Shown here: in pieces, positions 62,370 to 64,000 of the stretch
How the letters are laid out: every line of letters starts with the position of its first letter
Numbering within the stretch: the stretch's first letter is position 1
Origin: AWTP1-13 sp963840445
GTDB taxonomy: Bacteria > Pseudomonadota > Alphaproteobacteria > Rhizobiales > Hyphomicrobiaceae
Direction of reading: 5' to 3'
Assembly: GCA_963840445.1 (NCBI GenBank)
Contig: CAWIZC010000018.1
Coordinates: 322,343 to 386,342 of the forward strand
DNA length: 64,000 nt
Notes under the pieces: generated by a model
Database searches by the model: none
What the model saw: the letters and a program-made list of their open reading frames with translations, nothing else
Told to the model about the DNA's origin: nothing
Position numbers and translations under genes: made by a program

Positions 62370-63562
62370 ATGATCGACCACAAGCTGCCAAAGCCCCCGC
62401 ACAGCGATGCCCCGTCCTCTGCCTGGTTGCCTGCGCAGCGGGCCGGCAAGCGCCGCATGCTGTGGGAGATCGGCGGCAGCATGCAATGCTCGGTGCTCGG
62501 CACATGCCTGAGCGAGGACGACCTGCTGAGCGCCATCCGCAAGTGCGGCCTGTCGCTGCCGGCTCGGGCGACCAGCTACGACATCCACGCCCATTGCGTG
62601 AAAATGGCGACCTCCGCCAACGCCCTGTCCAAGGCGCTGCACAAGCTGCTGGACAAGCGGTACGAGGGGGCGTGCGCCTGGTCTCGCGCGCCGAGACCGC
62701 GGAGCAGATGCTGGCACTGTGGGAGAAGCTGCGCGACTCGGGGCAGATCGGCGCCGGCTATTGGGCTGTCGTGTCGCACACGCACGTGCCGGCCGAGCTG
62801 GCGCGGCAGGCGTTCGGTGAGGTGCACATGCTGTCGCATCTGCATGGCCGCGGCGCGCGCGAGATGGCCACGCAGATCGCCGATATGGAGCGCCGCGCCG
62901 CCGAAGTCGACGCCCGTCTGCGCCGCACCGAGTCTGCGCGCAACGAAGCGCTAGCCGAGCGCGACCTGGCCCGTGCCGAGCTCGAAGCGCGTGCCGCCGC
63001 CTGAACGCAACGGAAGCGGGCGATCTCCCCGACCAAGTCGCAGCACCGGTCGCCGCACGCAAGGACACGTCCGGCAAGCGCGATCGCGTGCTGGCGGCGG
63101 CCCGCGCCCGCGCCCGGGAGGCCGAGGCGGAAAATGCGCGACTGCAGGCTTCTCTGCAAAGCCTGCAGCGCACGCAGCGTATGCATCCACAGGCGCTCCC
63201 TACTTGCGCGTGCTGCAAGGACGAGGACCTCCCCTGTCGCCTGGATGGTCGGCGCATCCTCTATCTCGGCGGACGCAAGACGTGTGCTGCCGCACTCGAA
63301 ATCCGCCGCCGAGGCCCGCGAAGCCATCCTGCTGGTGCACGACGGCGGCATCGAGGACAGCGCGCACCGCATCGAGGAGCTGGTCGGCGGTTGCGACGCG
63401 GTGGTGTGTCCCATCGACTGCGTCAGCCACGGCGCCTGCAAGCTTGCCAAGGTGCTGTGCCGACGTTTCAACAAGCCGTTCGTGCCGATTTCCAGGGCCA
63501 GCCGCAACGGCTTCGAGCGCGCGCTCGACCAGCTCGCGGCCGGCGCCGCCAAAGCCGACTGA
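62370..63562 (+). pseudogene. DUF2325 protein with coiled coil (three frame breaks)
   Basis: The pieces give one protein of about 395 residues. An N-terminal domain (MLWEIGGSMQCSVLGTCLSEDDLLSAIRKCG...IHAHCVKMATSANALSKALHKLLDKRYEGA, then RLVSRAETAEQMLALWEKLRDSGQIGAGYWAVVSH) is followed by an Arg/Glu coiled coil (about 165-270) and a C-terminal DUF2325 domain (RRILYLGGRK...ILLVHDGGIEDSAHRIEELVGGCDAVVCPIDCVSHGACKLAK, FNKPFVPI). Breaks lie near 62665-62672, 62999-63001 and 63272-63278. Function unknown; position suggests metal homeostasis. Confidence 0.7.
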
Positions 63563-63605
63563 TACCAGTCAGCGGAAGAACCAACTCGCGTCGAACCATT
63601 GCGCC

Positions 63606-63690
63606 GTCATCTCCGCGCAGGCGGGGATCCACGCAACTATTGGGAAATTCATCGCCTGGTGTCGTGGGTTCCCGCCTCCGCGGGAATGAC
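63606..63690. repeat. Interspersed palindromic repeat, family 1 copy 2
   Basis: Left arm from 63606 (GTCATCTCCGCGCAGGCGGG...) and right arm ending at 63690 (...CCCGCCTCCGCGGGAATGAC), the same family as 57817-57902, between two genes. Confidence 0.7.
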
Positions 63691-63709
63691 GTCGGAGGAT
63701 GCCGACAGG

Positions 63710-64000
63710 TCAAGACATTGGCTCGATGGTATGATCGGTCATCTTGGGGGCAAGGCTCTGCGTTCCCGAGCATCCAGCCATCCTCAGGCTTCGGTATTGT
63801 CTCAGTTTGAGAATTCTCGGCAGCAGCGCCGCAAGTGGCACCTCAAGTTCATATTGAACGCCGGCTGGATTGAAATCCAAGCGAGCCCGACCCTGCAGGT
63901 ACTGGGCCACGAACGCGCGCTCGATCAGCGTCGGCCCCAGAGCCAGCGCCTCTGTGGTGTGGCTCAACTGGTGGGCCGCCATGTTCCGCCCACTTGCAGC
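63710..64000 (-). CDS. HWE-family sensor histidine kinase, C-terminal fragment (frameshifted, cut by window edge)
   Basis: On the minus strand the end of the ATPase domain is visible: KWAEHGGPPVEP in one frame, then PTLIERAFVAQYLQGRARLDFNPAGVQYELEVPLAALLP in another. This matches the WxExGGP...GFGxxLIERAF...LDFxPxGxxxxLxxPL ending of HWE kinases. One extra base, probably in GGGG near 63941-63944, separates the frames. The rest lies beyond the window. Confidence 0.65.
   Translation of the reverse strand, partial: AASGRNMAAHQLSHTTEALALGPTLIERAFVAQYLQGRARLDFNPAGVQYELEVPLAALLPRILKLRQYRSLRMAGCSGTQSLAPKMTDHTIEPMS

Overview
The window is high-GC DNA with an alphaproteobacterial signature. It carries a PhyR/NepR general stress locus with EcfG-type promoters (GGAAC-N17-CGTT), the YfgM-like/BamB/Der order, a ku-ligD end-joining pair and nadD-rsfS-rlmH. 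No rRNA, tRNA, CRISPR array, phage or insertion sequence is visible. The gene mix (ABC importers, many short-chain dehydrogenases, CoA-linked aromatic reductase, soil-type regulators) suggests a free-living soil or water bacterium of the Hyphomicrobiales/Rhodospirillales type. The genus is not determined.

Layout. 0-3.5 kb: small secreted proteins, a membrane protein and a MOSC protein. 3.5-7.1 kb: envelope and ribosome housekeeping (YfgM-like, BamB, Der). 7.1-16 kb: stress region with PRC-barrel, KGG-repeat, Ku/LigD, NepR/PhyR and CBS genes plus several tiny membrane proteins, many behind EcfG-like promoters. 16-21.5 kb: flavoprotein and a TetR-controlled EmrAB-like efflux pair with twin operators. 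21.6-31.3 kb: MarR and GntR regulators, periplasmic binding protein, dienelactone hydrolase, three tandem SDR paralogues, a NitT/TauT-type ABC importer and an alpha/beta hydrolase, apparently one catabolic unit. 31.3-42 kb: damaged acyl-CoA dehydrogenase, HxlR and TetR units, cytochrome c, PobA, RtcB, an acyl-carrier-like protein and a LysR gene. 42-55.5 kb: tiny secreted proteins, a 4-hydroxybenzoyl-CoA-reductase-like operon (C-A-B), GST, GYF protein, Ndk, TerB-like, DinB and a molybdopterin oxidoreductase. 55.5-57.3 kb: truncated outer-membrane barrel next to an exosortase-like pair. 57.3-64 kb: RidA, NadD, RsfS, RlmH, ExbB-ExbD-TonB, a DUF2325 protein and the end of an HWE histidine kinase.

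Two things stand out. First, the three tandem SDRs at 25.1-27.7 kb all replace the catalytic Asn-Ser-Tyr-Lys tetrad with Lys-Gly-Ser-Asn at matching positions, while keeping the nucleotide-binding motif; they sit with their own importer and hydrolases, and twin long palindromes separate the first two. Second, at least ten genes, including the normally essential der, are broken by what look like single-base insertions, strongly clustered at 31.5-31.7 kb and 60-64 kb. This most likely reflects base-level sequence error, so those genes are described as the proteins they would encode once the frame is restored.
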